The notes beneath the pieces were generated by a model. That model searched no databases and was not told the DNA's origin. It was given only the letters and a program-made list of their open reading frames with translations. A stretch of DNA of 64,000 nt from Pontibacter beigongshangensis (GTDB lineage: Bacteria > Bacteroidota > Bacteroidia > Cytophagales > Hymenobacteraceae): assembly GCF_014332515.1 (NCBI RefSeq), contig NZ_VFSD01000025.1, forward strand, positions 1-64,000, in the 5' to 3' direction. Shown here in pieces: positions 15,850 to 24,194 of this stretch. The position numbers and the translations under genes were made by a program. Each line of letters starts with the position of its first letter. Within the stretch, counting starts at the first letter, position 1.

Positions 15850-17175
15850 ATGTTAAAAAAGAAGGTTTCATCCTGGCTTTTTGCTGCTTTGCTGGCCACA
15901 GGCCTGAGTGCCTGTGTTCCGCTGGAGCAGCAGGGGCAGGGGTATGGAAGCAGCGCTACACAGGCCACCCTGCGTTACGAAGATTATGTATATGACGAGA
16001 GCATCCGTTCGGTGCAGTGCTACCGCGCCACCGGCACACCGGAGGAGGTGCTGAACCCGGCCGTACTGCCGCTGAGCCAGGAGCAGCCGATCATGTTAGA
16101 GTTCGACAGGCTGAACACGGGGCCGCAGCGCCTGATCGTGAAGCTGCACCACTGCAGCGCCGACTGGGTGCCATCGGGCCTGAACGTGACGCAGTACCTG
16201 AACGATTTCAACGAGTTCTTTATTACCGACGTACAGAACTCCGTTAGCACAAGGGTGCCCTATGTGCACTACACCTTCCGGGTGCCCCGCGTAAAAATAA
16301 GCGGCAACTACCTGCTGCAGGTAACCGAAGAAGGTGGCAATGTGCTGCTTACCCGCAGGTTGCTCGTGTACGAAAATGCCGTGACAGTAGCCGCCAAACT
16401 AGGCGCACCGGCCGGGCCATCGGGCAGGTTCTCGCGGCAGCCGGTAGAGTTCAATATTTTTTACAAGGATTTCCCGCTGGTAAACCCGGCCCAGGAGGTA
16501 AAAGTGATCATGCGCCAGAACCACCGCTGGGACAATGCCAAAGCCTACCTACGGCCAACCTTTGTGCGCGATGAGGCACGCCGCCTGGAGTATGTGTTCT
16601 TCGAGCCGAAAGATCATTTTATGGGCCTGAGCGAGTTCCGCGTGTTCGATACCCGCAGCATCCGTTTCAGGGGGTTGGGCGTGCAGAATATTAACCTGGA
16701 GACGACTCCCATTATGGTGAACCTGCAGCAGGACAAGAGCCGACAAGGAGCAGCCTACAGCCAGGACCCGGATGCAGATGGCAAGTTACTCTTTGGCAAC
16801 CGCGAGTATGGCAATGGCGATGTAAACGGCGATTATGCCTGGGTGGAGTTCGAACTGAGGTCACCGGAGCAGGCGAACGGGAATGTGTACCTGCTGGGCG
16901 CGCTGACCGACTGGCGCCTGACGGAGCAGGCCAGGCTGCGCTATAACCAGGAACGTGGCGCCTACTTGGGGCGCATGCTCCTGAAGCAGGGGTATTATAA
17001 CTACTACTATGCCCTTGCCGGAGAAGCAGGAGCCGAGGCAGATGCCAGTTACTTCGAGGGCAGCCATTTCAGCACCGGCAACACCTACGACATTCTGGTA
17101 TATTACCGCCCTCCGGGTACCCGCGCCGATATGCTGATCGGGTATGAGGAAATCGGGTATAACAGGAAGTTTTAA
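15850..17175 (+). CDS. Type IX secretion system plug protein (DUF5103)
   Basis: A 441-residue secreted or lipid-anchored protein. The start at MLKKKVSSWLFAALLATGLSAC gives a lipoprotein signal with Cys as lipidated residue; the frame is open ten codons further up. The family region begins IRSVQCYRATG and includes LEFDRLN, KLHHCSADW and FNEFFITDVQNS, features of the DUF5103 protein that plugs the SprA translocon of the Bacteroidota type IX secretion system. It acts at the periplasmic/outer-membrane side of SprA. No other T9SS gene is adjacent, which is usual because these genes are scattered. The C-terminus (YYYALAGE) resembles a carbohydrate-binding-like fold. Confidence 0.87.
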   Translation: MLKKKVSSWLFAALLATGLSACVPLEQQGQGYGSSATQATLRYEDYVYDESIRSVQCYRATGTPEEVLNPAVLPLSQEQPIMLEFDRLNTGPQRLIVKLHHCSADWVPSGLNVTQYLNDFNEFFITDVQNSVSTRVPYVHYTFRVPRVKISGNYLLQVTEEGGNVLLTRRLLVYENAVTVAAKLGAPAGPSGRFSRQPVEFNIFYKDFPLVNPAQEVKVIMRQNHRWDNAKAYLRPTFVRDEARRLEYVFFEPKDHFMGLSEFRVFDTRSIRFRGLGVQNINLETTPIMVNLQQDKSRQGAAYSQDPDADGKLLFGNREYGNGDVNGDYAWVEFELRSPEQANGNVYLLGALTDWRLTEQARLRYNQERGAYLGRMLLKQGYYNYYYALAGEAGAEADASYFEGSHFSTGNTYDILVYYRPPGTRADMLIGYEEIGYNRKF

Positions 17176-17237
17176 AGATCCATTATACTTAGTACATCCC
17201 TTTTCTCTATCATCCTAAATTCAAAAATAAAATAGCC

Positions 17238-17531
17238 ATGCCTGCATACGTCATAGTAGAAATAGAAATAACTGACCCGGTAGCGTACGAAGAATATAAG
17301 CTGTACACGCCCGCATCCATTGCAGCCTATGATGGCCGGTTTGTGGTAAGAGGCGGCCGCACCGAGAGCCTGGAGGGCAATTGGAATCCGGAAAGAATGG
17401 TATTGCTGGAGTTCCCTACGGTAGAACGGGCTAAGGAGTGGTGGAACTCACCGGAGTACGCCAAAGCCAAAGGCATCCGGCAACGGGCCGCCAACACAAA
17501 GATGCTGGTGATGGAAGTCTTCAGGGGGTAG
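17238..17531 (+). CDS. DUF1330 family protein
   Basis: A 97-residue cytosolic protein of the dimeric alpha-beta barrel type. Family marks are AYVIVEIEITDPVAYEEY, the GGRTESLEGNW block and FPTVERAKEWWNSPEY near the end, which is the classic DUF1330 pattern. Function is not established for this family. It is preceded by the T9SS plug gene at 62 bases and may be cotranscribed with it, but the pairing looks accidental. Confidence 0.9.
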   Translation: MPAYVIVEIEITDPVAYEEYKLYTPASIAAYDGRFVVRGGRTESLEGNWNPERMVLLEFPTVERAKEWWNSPEYAKAKGIRQRAANTKMLVMEVFRG

Positions 17532-17561
17532 TGCTTCGCCAAATTGAAATTAGAAATTATC

Positions 17562-17588
17562 CTGCCGCGAGCTTTCAGCTCGCGGCAG
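17562..17588. repeat. Hairpin with conserved loop AGCTTTCAGCT, copy 2
   Basis: CTGCCGCG pairs with CGCGGCAG around the loop AGCTTTCAGCT. It matches the hairpin at 10654-10700 in loop and outer stem, with one base pair inverted (covariation). Confidence 0.7.
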
Positions 17589-17625
17589 CGATGTGGTCTG
17601 TTGTTGATGTATAGGGTAATACACT

Positions 17626-17658
17626 CAAATTATTCCAATGAAAACCTCCCTTCAGAGG
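17626..17658 (-). repeat. ATNNAT/CCGG interspersed repeat, copy 5
   Basis: CAAATTATTCCAATGAAAA then CCTCCCTTCAGAGG, followed by TTGCTGCTGG. Central dinucleotide GG on the minus strand. Confidence 0.75.
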
Positions 17659-17713
17659 TAATGGCTTTGTTGCTGCTGGCGTATCAGGAGTACAATAGCA
17701 GTGCCTTGCCAGC

Positions 17714-17771
17714 ATCCACCTAAAAAGAGAAGGGATAGCCAATTGGCTATCCCTTCTCTTTTTAGGTGGAT
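17714..17771. terminator. 58-bp perfect palindrome, bidirectional terminator
   Basis: Arms of 29 bp around AATT are fully complementary and contain a CTTCTCTTTTTAGG segment that gives a T-run on either strand. It lies between the convergent DUF1330 and ychF genes. A terminator serving both is the simplest reading; the length beyond what termination needs is odd. Confidence 0.65.
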
Positions 17772-17799
17772 ATAAAGCCTGGTTTCCAGTATCTTACCA

Positions 17800-18897
17800 T
17801 TAAACGTTAAAGCGGAAGTGCATGATGTCGCCGTCCTGCACCACGTAGTCTTTGCCTTCTACGGCCATTTTGCCGGCTTCTTTTATCTTGGCTTCGGTCT
17901 TGTATTCCTGGTAGTCTTTCAGTTTAATCACCTCGGCCCGGATAAAGCCTTTTTCAAAATCAGAGTGAATAACGCCGGCTGCCTGTGGGGCTTTCCAGCC
18001 TCTGCCGATGGTCCAGGCGCGCACTTCTTTTACACCAGCGGTAAAGTAGGTCACCAGGTTGAGCAGTTGGTAAGAGGCACGGATCAGCTTGTTCAGGCCA
18101 GACTCAGTAAGGTTGTATTCAGCCAGGAACATCTCTTTCTCTTCCGGGTCGGTGAGCTCAGCGATCTGGGCTTCGATGGAAGCGCTGATCAGCACTACCT
18201 GCGCATTTTCGTTTTTCACGTTCTCCTCCAGTGCCTTCGAGAACTCGTTCCCAGTGTTCACTGAATTTTCGTCTACGTTGGCGGCATAAATAACCGGTTT
18301 TGCGGTGAGCAGGTTCAGGTCTTCTACGGCTTCCTTGTCTTCGTCGGTGGCATCGAGGGAGCGGGCGCTCAGGCCTGCCTCCAGGTGATTCTTGTATTTT
18401 TCGAGGCTCGCAAATTCTTTCTTGGCTTTGGCATCGCCGGCTTTGGCGCTGCGCTGCACCTTCTGCAGCTTTTTCTCCACCGATTCCAGGTCCTTCAGTT
18501 GCAGCTCCGTGTCGATAATCTCTTTGTCAGAGATCGGGTCTACCTTGCCGGCCACGTGCACAATGTTGGGGTCTTCGAAGCAGCGCACCACGTGAATGAT
18601 GGCATCTACCTCGCGTATGTTGGCCAGGAACTTGTTGCCGAGCCCTTCGCCTTTGCTGGCGCCTTTCACCAGGCCGGCAATGTCGACAAACTCAATCACG
18701 GTTGGCAGCACACGCTCCGGGTGTACCAGCTCCTCGAGTATTTCCAGGCGCTCGTCGGGCACGGTAATAATACCCACGTTTGGCTCTATGGTACAAAAAG
18801 GGTAGTTGGCAGATTCTGCCTTGGCATTAGAAATAGCGTTAAACAGGGTAGACTTGCCAACATTTGGCAGTCCTACAATTCCGCATCTGAGTCCCAT
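17800..18897 (-). CDS. ychF: Redox-regulated ATPase YchF (Obg-like)
   Basis: A 365-residue ribosome-associated P-loop protein that prefers ATP over GTP. Visible features are the P-loop GLPNVGKST near residue 9, the CTIEPNVGI switch I segment, DIAGLVKGASKGEGLGNKFL switch II, and the unusual base-recognition motif YAANVDE in place of NKxD. The C-terminal TGS domain ends KDYVVQDGDIMHFRFNV, a near-invariant terminus. Length is the family norm (363-368). It is monocistronic. The role is in translation control and stress response. Confidence 0.97.
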   Translation of the reverse strand: MGLRCGIVGLPNVGKSTLFNAISNAKAESANYPFCTIEPNVGIITVPDERLEILEELVHPERVLPTVIEFVDIAGLVKGASKGEGLGNKFLANIREVDAIIHVVRCFEDPNIVHVAGKVDPISDKEIIDTELQLKDLESVEKKLQKVQRSAKAGDAKAKKEFASLEKYKNHLEAGLSARSLDATDEDKEAVEDLNLLTAKPVIYAANVDENSVNTGNEFSKALEENVKNENAQVVLISASIEAQIAELTDPEEKEMFLAEYNLTESGLNKLIRASYQLLNLVTYFTAGVKEVRAWTIGRGWKAPQAAGVIHSDFEKGFIRAEVIKLKDYQEYKTEAKIKEAGKMAVEGKDYVVQDGDIMHFRFNV

Positions 18898-18923
18898 CGA
18901 TAGTTTCTTTTATTATCAGGGCG

Positions 18924-18931
18924 CAAATATA
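18924..18931 (-). promoter_or_regulatory. Candidate -7 element of the ychF promoter
   Basis: The minus strand reads TATATTTG 27 bases before the ychF ATG, an exact TAnnTTTG match. A TTTG at the expected -33 distance is absent, so the call rests on the -7 box and position. Confidence 0.45.
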
Positions 18932-19124
18932 CAACATTTTAGGCAAGTGTGCAGGTGCCTTGGCTTAAGATTAGGTTTAAGATGCCGGAAGCAGGAAAGG
19001 AAGCCAGCTGAGATCACAGCAAAAAGCCCCGCCATTAGTCGCCCTGCCCAAAGCCTGGCGACTGGGCAGTATTTCGCAGGGCAGCCAGATGCGCTCCATC
19101 CTACAACACGTGCTGAAAACAAAA

Positions 19125-19150
19125 AAAGCTTACGCGGTTACGTAAGCTTT
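19125..19150 (-). terminator. Rho-independent terminator of the DUF3276 gene
   Basis: AAAGCTTACG pairs with CGTAAGCTTT around CGGTTA. The minus strand then runs into seven T. It is 28 bases past the DUF3276 stop. Confidence 0.8.
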
Positions 19151-19177
19151 GTATAAGTTCTTATGTGAGGCTAACGC

Positions 19178-19507
19178 CTACTCCCATTTCAATTCATCAT
19201 CAAACGATGGCTCTGTTTCTGCCACTGGAGCCTCCAGGGCGGCAAGAGCCTCTTCCGTCAGCAACTCCGATTTAACGTGATCGATAGTTCCCTGCAGCGC
19301 CTCCATAAACTTCGCGAAATCCTCTTTGTAAAGGAAGATCTTGTGCTTCTCATAAGAGAAAGTTTCATCCTTAAATTTCCGCTTGCTCTCCGTGATGGTC
19401 ACGTAATAGTCGTTCGAGCGTGTTGACTTCACGTCGAAGAAATACGTTCTCTTTCCTGCTCTAACTCTTTGGGAAAAAATTTCTGCTTTTTCGTTGTTCT
19501 CTTCCAC
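19178..19507 (-). CDS. DUF3276 (PUR-alpha-like) nucleic acid-binding protein
   Basis: A 109-residue protein found across Bacteroidota. The core KRTYFFDVKSTRSNDYYVTITESKR and the following KHKIFLYKEDFAKFMEAL block match the single PUR repeat described for DUF3276 members, which bind single-stranded DNA or RNA. The C-terminus is acidic (EAPVAETEPSFDDELKWE), as in relatives. It is a single-gene unit with its own terminator. Its biological role is not established. It is likely abundant and cytosolic. Confidence 0.88.
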   Translation of the reverse strand: MEENNEKAEIFSQRVRAGKRTYFFDVKSTRSNDYYVTITESKRKFKDETFSYEKHKIFLYKEDFAKFMEALQGTIDHVKSELLTEEALAALEAPVAETEPSFDDELKWE

Positions 19508-19589
19508 CGTTTAATAGACGTTAAATTCCACTTAATGAACCTAAAAGTAACATATTGTTCTGATATATAAAAACTTTTGAATTTAAAAG

Positions 19590-19616
19590 TTGATAAAATA
19601 ATTTGCGCTATATTTG
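19590..19616 (+). promoter_or_regulatory. Candidate promoter of rlpA-DUF58
   Basis: TTG (19590-19592) and TATATTTG (19609-19616). The -7 box is exact; the 16-nt spacing is shorter than the usual 19. The start codon of rlpA follows 23 bases later. Confidence 0.4.
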
Positions 19617-19639
19617 AAACGGACCAACTATAGTATAGC

Positions 19640-20056
19640 ATGAATATAAATTCGATTATACTAGTGATCGCTTTCTTTCTAAACCCGGGCCCTGCCGCTT
19701 ACTTTGCCGATGGCAAAGCCTCTTTCTACTCCGACCGCATGCACGGCCACCGGACTGCCAGCGGCGAACGCTACGACAAAGCACTGCTCACGGCAGCGCA
19801 TGCCTCGCTTCCGTTCAACACCCTACTGGAGGTTACTAACCTCAAAAATGGAAAAACGGTGGTCGTGAAAGTGAATGATCGCATGGCTCGCTCGCGCCAC
19901 ACCATTATAGATGTCTCGAAGGCGGCCGCCCTGCAACTCGATATGGTGCGCGATGGCGTGGGCCGTGTGCAGGTAAGAGAGCTAAAAGAGGGCGGGGAGT
20001 CACAACAAGATGAACCCTTAGCCGTTTCAGAAGCTGAAGCCCCTGCAAACCAATAA
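19640..20056 (+). CDS. rlpA: Septal ring lytic transglycosylase RlpA-like protein
   Basis: A 138-residue exported protein with an N-terminal hydrophobic signal (residues 1-22) and a double-psi beta-barrel domain. The family motifs ASFYSDRMHGHRTASGERYD, LPFNTLLEVTNLKNGK and VVKVNDRM include the Asp of the active site, and IIDVSKAAALQLDM closes the barrel. There is no SPOR domain, so this is the short form. RlpA cleaves or binds denuded peptidoglycan. It ends ten bases before the DUF58 gene, so the two are likely cotranscribed. Confidence 0.9.
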   Translation: MNINSIILVIAFFLNPGPAAYFADGKASFYSDRMHGHRTASGERYDKALLTAAHASLPFNTLLEVTNLKNGKTVVVKVNDRMARSRHTIIDVSKAAALQLDMVRDGVGRVQVRELKEGGESQQDEPLAVSEAEAPANQ

Positions 20057-20065
20057 GCTGCCCGT

Positions 20066-20977
20066 ATGAAAAAGCCCCTGACCCTTGCCGACGTTCAGAA
20101 ATTTGAGAACATGGAGTTTCTGGCCAAGCAGCTGGTGGAGGGTTTTATTACCGGGCTGCACCAGTCGCCTTACCATGGTTTCTCGGTGGAGTTTTCGGAG
20201 CACCGCCTCTACAACAGCGGCGAGAGCACCCGCCACATCGACTGGAAAGTGTTTGCCCGCACCGACAAGCTTTTTGTGAAGCGCTACGAGGAGGAGACCA
20301 ACCTGCGTTGCCACATTCTGCTCGATGTGTCGCCCTCCATGTACTACCCCACCGATAACAACGGCAAAATTACCTTTAGCGCGCTCTGTGCCGCCGCCAT
20401 GGCCACACTGCTGCGGCGCCAGCGCGATGCGGTGGGGGTGGTTACCTTTACCGACAAGATTGAGCTACAGACGCCGGTCCGGTCTACGGCCTCACATCTG
20501 CACTCCCTGCTGATCCTGCTCCAGAAGCAGCTGCAGGAAAAGCCAGTAGCCAAAGACACCAACGTGGCCGAGGTTATCCACCAGATCGCCCAGCAGATCC
20601 CGAAGCGGTCGCTGGTCGTAATCTTCAGCGACATGCTGGGTCGGCATGATAATATAGACGCCATTTTCTCAGCCTTGCAGCACCTGCGGCACCAGAACCA
20701 TGAGGTACTTATTTTCCATGTCATGGACCGGAAGACAGAGGAGGAGTTCGATTTTGCGGAGCGCCCCTATGTGTTTGTGGATGTGGAGACAGGGCAGGAA
20801 CTGAAACTGCAGCCTTCGCAGGTACGGGAGCAGTACAAACTGGCGGTGGAGAGCTTTAAACAGGACCTGGTGCTGAAATGTGGCCAGTATAAGATCGATT
20901 TTGTGCCGGTAGACATCAGCGAGCCCTTCGACAAGGTGCTCTATTCCTATCTCGTAAAACGCGCCAAAGTACGGTAG
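20066..20977 (+). CDS. DUF58 / von Willebrand factor A-like protein
   Basis: A 303-residue cytosolic protein. The family signature SGESTRHIDWKVFARTDKLFVK is present at about residues 50-70. A vWA-like fold follows, with a MIDAS-type DVSPSM motif (residues 90-95) and VVIFSDMLG. Such proteins usually work with a MoxR-type AAA ATPase, but none is adjacent here. The upstream neighbour is rlpA. Function is inferred only as a metal-dependent adaptor of a chaperone-like system. Confidence 0.9.
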   Translation: MKKPLTLADVQKFENMEFLAKQLVEGFITGLHQSPYHGFSVEFSEHRLYNSGESTRHIDWKVFARTDKLFVKRYEEETNLRCHILLDVSPSMYYPTDNNGKITFSALCAAAMATLLRRQRDAVGVVTFTDKIELQTPVRSTASHLHSLLILLQKQLQEKPVAKDTNVAEVIHQIAQQIPKRSLVVIFSDMLGRHDNIDAIFSALQHLRHQNHEVLIFHVMDRKTEEEFDFAERPYVFVDVETGQELKLQPSQVREQYKLAVESFKQDLVLKCGQYKIDFVPVDISEPFDKVLYSYLVKRAKVR

Positions 20978-21010
20978 GTTCTACCTCCATTCAGCAGCAG
21001 TGGCAGCAGC

Positions 21011-21039
21011 TCGGGAGGGGCATTTTCATTTGAATAATG
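21011..21039 (+). repeat. ATNNAT/CCGG interspersed repeat, copy 6
   Basis: TCGGGAGGGGC then ATTTTCATTTGAATAATG, preceded by CAGCAGCAGTGGCAGCAGC. Central dinucleotide TG. Confidence 0.75.
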
Positions 21040-21131
21040 TCGGATTTGCTCTCTGGTTGGTATACAATTGAGGTGGTATGGACCGCCGATTTACAAGGCA
21101 CATCCTTTGTTTTGATTTACAGGTGCGTACA

Positions 21132-21200
21132 GAATTATTGTAATAGAAAAGCCCCTCCGGGCACCTTCTACTGCTTCAGCAGAAAGGTGCCCGGAGGGGC
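21132..21200 (-). repeat. ATNNAT/CCGG interspersed repeat, copy 7 (long hairpin form)
   Basis: GAATTATTGTAATAGAAAA followed by a 17-bp perfect stem (21151-21167 with 21184-21200) around a loop containing CTGCTTCAGCAG. Read on the minus strand, the stem is followed by TTTTCTATTACAATAATT, a T-rich tail. It can therefore terminate the beta-barrel gene to its right. Confidence 0.8.
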
Positions 21201-21229
21201 TGATCAGTTTATGGGAGGTTGGTCTATTA

Positions 21230-22399
21230 TTAAAATTCCAGCCCTGCCTGCAGCGAAGCCACGTGGTTGTAGTAGATGCTGCTGCCGAAGTTGAATGGGA
21301 TGAGCGTTTTGCTAAAACGTGCCTTCAGAACCAGGTTGAGGTTGTTTACGAGCGCGTACTTCACACCGGCTTTCGCCTCGAAGCCAACTTCGTATGGCAC
21401 CTCGTCGTTTTCTACTGTATTATCGAAGAGCCTGACCTGCTTTTCGTACCTCATGCGGGTATAAGCCGATTCTTTTGAGCTTACCAGGTAGCCCGCCGTA
21501 AAGCCGATGCCAACCATCGGGCGCAGCTTGCCTTTAGGGTACACATAGCTGATGCCGGGCGAGATATTGAGGTAATGCAGGTCGAAGTTGATGCGCTCGG
21601 CCACAGCCTCGGCTCCCTTGCGGTTATATTCTGCCAGCAGATCGAAAAAGAATTTGTTGTTCGGAAAGCCGATGTGTAAGCCAACTCCTGCATTCAGCCC
21701 AGTCCGGGTATTGGTCTCCGAGAACCTGGCCGAGCCTACCGTGGCAACCGACGACTGGTTGATGCCTGCATATATCGACTTGGTGATGCGGGCCCGGATG
21801 CTCGGTTTCTCGGAAGTGTAGGCAACCCCTCCTTTGCAGGTGTTGTAGGCGGCAACATAAGCTGCAATCGCTTTTAGGTTGAACTTCAGGTCTTCGGTGG
21901 CCGCCTCTCCGCAATCGCCTGCCACGGTGTTCAGTGTGTTCACATAGCCTTTTGCATAAAACGCATATTTCTTACCGTTCTGCTTTATCGTCTTCTTCTC
22001 GTTTGTCAGCTCCAGCAGGGCGCTATCTTGCTGCACATACAGGTACTGCTTGTCTTTGCTGTCTTTCCAATAGAACAGGCGGAGGTGGCCATCGTTTATC
22101 AGCTCCAGAAACACGGTCTGCGGCTGTCCCTGGTGGGTAATCTGGGTGCTGCGGTAAATGTGGCCGCCTACCTGGTAGCTGATAAGATCGGCAGGCTGAT
22201 ACTGCTTTTCCTCCGACGTACCGGTTGCCTTGAACGTGATTTGCTGGGAGTTCCTGAATTCGCCGCGGTCATCGACCAAACCGGAAATAGTGTCGCCGTG
22301 GGCGAGCACAACGTACCCTTTTGTAAAGTTGCTCTGGGCAAAGCCTGCACCACTGGTAATTAAAAGTAAAATGGCAATAACAGTAAAATTTTTAAACAT
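21230..22399 (-). CDS. Outer membrane beta-barrel protein of unknown function
   Basis: A 389-residue exported protein. A signal peptide covers residues 1-22 (ending GAGFAQ). The first half starts YVVLAHGDTISGLVDDRGEF and resembles a common Bacteroidota N-terminal domain. The second half alternates hydrophobic and polar residues in strands with aromatic ends (AGVGLHIGFPNNKFFFDLLAEYN, LQAGLEF), consistent with an eight- to ten-stranded barrel ending in Phe. No specific substrate or partner can be assigned. It stands alone between a repeat-derived terminator and a 495-base gap. Confidence 0.8.
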   Translation of the reverse strand: MFKNFTVIAILLLITSGAGFAQSNFTKGYVVLAHGDTISGLVDDRGEFRNSQQITFKATGTSEEKQYQPADLISYQVGGHIYRSTQITHQGQPQTVFLELINDGHLRLFYWKDSKDKQYLYVQQDSALLELTNEKKTIKQNGKKYAFYAKGYVNTLNTVAGDCGEAATEDLKFNLKAIAAYVAAYNTCKGGVAYTSEKPSIRARITKSIYAGINQSSVATVGSARFSETNTRTGLNAGVGLHIGFPNNKFFFDLLAEYNRKGAEAVAERINFDLHYLNISPGISYVYPKGKLRPMVGIGFTAGYLVSSKESAYTRMRYEKQVRLFDNTVENDEVPYEVGFEAKAGVKYALVNNLNLVLKARFSKTLIPFNFGSSIYYNHVASLQAGLEF

Positions 22400-22894
22400 A
22401 CAAAGGTTGGTAATGGGGTTTAAGATAAAGGATAAAAGCTGCAGGCAACCTGCCCGCAGGCCAGGTGCTGCCAGGTTTAGCTTTCAAATTTTGAGATTAT
22501 TCAGGAGTATAACATATTATCGGGGTATCGCTATTCCAATACCTATTGGTTCCAACAGTCTTAGCCACTGCGTTTCCAGGGCCTTTCCGCTGTTTTTTTT
22601 GGATATTTGAGGCGCTGAGCGCTCACAGCCCGATGGCCGGAGACTAGGTTTTGTGAGATAGCCAGCTCAGGTCCTTCATTTTCAAAACTCCAAATTGAAA
22701 AATTTACAAATCAAGTAAGTAGCACATCGGCACATTAAACCATCAGCACAGTAAACTAATTATTCGAATGAAAATGCCCCTCCGGAGCTGCTGCCACTGC
22801 TGCTGCACCCTATTGCTGCAATATAGAAGGCTTCTGCAAAGCCAGCGCAAATGTAAGCAAGGTTTGGTAGTCTTATGTTATTTAGATCCGAAAT
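22400..22894. other. Intergenic stretch with one dispersed repeat
   Basis: Apart from repeat copy 8 this gap has no convincing gene or terminator. Poly-A/T tracts occur at 22679-22700. Confidence 0.4.
22757..22787 (-). repeat. ATNNAT/CCGG interspersed repeat, copy 8
   Basis: TAATTATTCGAATGAAAA then TGCCCCTCCGGAG followed by CTGCTGCCACTGCTGCTGC. Central dinucleotide CG. Confidence 0.78.
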
Positions 22895-23518
22895 TTAATC
22901 CGGTGCATTGTTGAGCGACTGCCAGAGGTACTTGCAGGCGATGGTGCGGTAGGGGCGCCACGCTTCACCAATTTCGAGCATCTTCCGTTTGAGCTCCTTG
23001 CCCGTCTCTTCCAGCGCATAGTGCCGCTTCATGGCATTTTGTATCCCCAGGTCGTCGAGGGGCAGCACATCGGGGCGCTCCAGGGCAAACATCAGCAGCA
23101 TCTCTACCGTCCAGCGGCCGACGCCCTTGATCTGGGTCAGGTGCAGGATCAGGTCCTCGTCGGGCATGGCATCGATGGCGGCATGGGCCAGTTTTCCTTC
23201 GGCGGCAAAGGCTGCCACATGCCGGATATAGCCGATCTTCTGGAAAGACAGTCCTGCGCTGCGAAGCACTTCGTCGGGAGTGCTGAGCACCTGGGCGGGT
23301 GCCGGGTAGTTATCCGGAAACAGCGCCGTAAACCTCCTGAAAATAGTGGCGGCGACCTTCGTGCCCAGCTGCTGCGACACAATAGCACTCAGCAGTTTAA
23401 CGTAAACATCTTCGGAACGGGAGGAAGGAAGTGGCCGGCCGGCAATAATGATCTTGGCCAGCACAGGATCCTGCGACAGGGCGGCAATAGCCTCGGAGTG
23501 AGAAAAACGGTGGTTCAT
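22895..23518 (-). CDS. DNA-3-methyladenine glycosylase, AlkA-type
   Basis: A 207-residue base-excision repair glycosylase of the HhH-GPD superfamily. The helix-hairpin-helix and catalytic block LTQIKGVGRWTVEMLLMFAL is followed by the catalytic Asp in VLPLDDLGIQ. The segment LLSAIVSQQLGTKVAATIF matches the helix that packs on DNA. The open frame runs 16 codons further up (MKALLFLPSLMPISGY), but the start MNHRFSHSEA gives a family-like N-terminus. It lacks the N-terminal beta domain of E. coli AlkA, as in the short bacterial branch. It removes alkylated purines. Confidence 0.9.
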   Translation of the reverse strand: MNHRFSHSEAIAALSQDPVLAKIIIAGRPLPSSRSEDVYVKLLSAIVSQQLGTKVAATIFRRFTALFPDNYPAPAQVLSTPDEVLRSAGLSFQKIGYIRHVAAFAAEGKLAHAAIDAMPDEDLILHLTQIKGVGRWTVEMLLMFALERPDVLPLDDLGIQNAMKRHYALEETGKELKRKMLEIGEAWRPYRTIACKYLWQSLNNAPD

Positions 23519-23823
23519 ATAGCCTGATATTGGCATTAAAGATGGCAAGAATAGCAGAGCTTTCAAACTGGCCTCTCCGGTTTTGGAGCTGTAGCTGAAC
23601 GGAATGTTTTATGGCCGACAGTAAAATCAGATCGAACTGCACCGGAAGCTGCCCTGAAATTTGCCTGTACAAGCTCCCGAAGGCAGGGCCGCCTGAAAAG
23701 TGAAACTCGTGTCAGGTAGCAGCTCTGGTTCGCCTGATTTTGTCGTGCAGCCGGAACGGATCGGTTAATACGCTTTGTTAACGACCATGGCACATATCCG
23801 AAACATTTGATACCCCCTCTTTT

Positions 23824-23844
23824 CAGGTGCACCTGCTACCTTTG
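23824..23844 (+). promoter_or_regulatory. Palindrome next to a -7 element
   Basis: CAGGTGCACCTG (23824-23835) is a perfect 12-bp palindrome directly followed by TACCTTTG (23837-23844), an exact TAnnTTTG. The palindrome would lie in the spacer, where a repressor could block polymerase. The first gene downstream (24195) is 350 bases away. Confidence 0.35.
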
Positions 23845-24063
23845 CCACAGGCCGGGAAGGCAGCAGAAAAAGGAACCGTTTTCTTAACCTCTTCCGGCAA
23901 AGGTGCCAATACTATCACCCAGAGGGCTTGCTGTTCTAGGAAAAATAACTAATATTAGTTCGTGAAAAATCCTCTGGGCCGCAGTTCCGACAGATTGGCT
24001 CAGGCATGCTCTACGGAGCCCGGGCATGTATTTATTAATGTCCTGCGGCGGCAGGAAATCTGC

Positions 24064-24092
24064 CGGGAGGTCCCTTTTCATTCAAATAATTC
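24064..24092 (+). repeat. ATNNAT/CCGG interspersed repeat, copy 9
   Basis: CGGGAGGTCCC then TTTTCATTCAAATAATTC. Central dinucleotide CA. Confidence 0.75.
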
Positions 24093-24194
24093 AGAAATAG
24101 CTGTGAGGCCTTTTCCCAGGTGGTGCCCTGGTGCATCAGAATCGCTGAAAAAGCATTTGAGTAAAAGTATTCAGTCTTAAATCATAACCTATAG

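Larger units (their letters stand above)
23519..24194. other. Divergent intergenic region with a candidate promoter
   Basis: Holds the palindrome and -7 element at 23824-23844, repeat copy 9, and a CCCAGAGG/CCTCTGGG stem (about 23917-23980). No gene is recognised. Confidence 0.4.
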
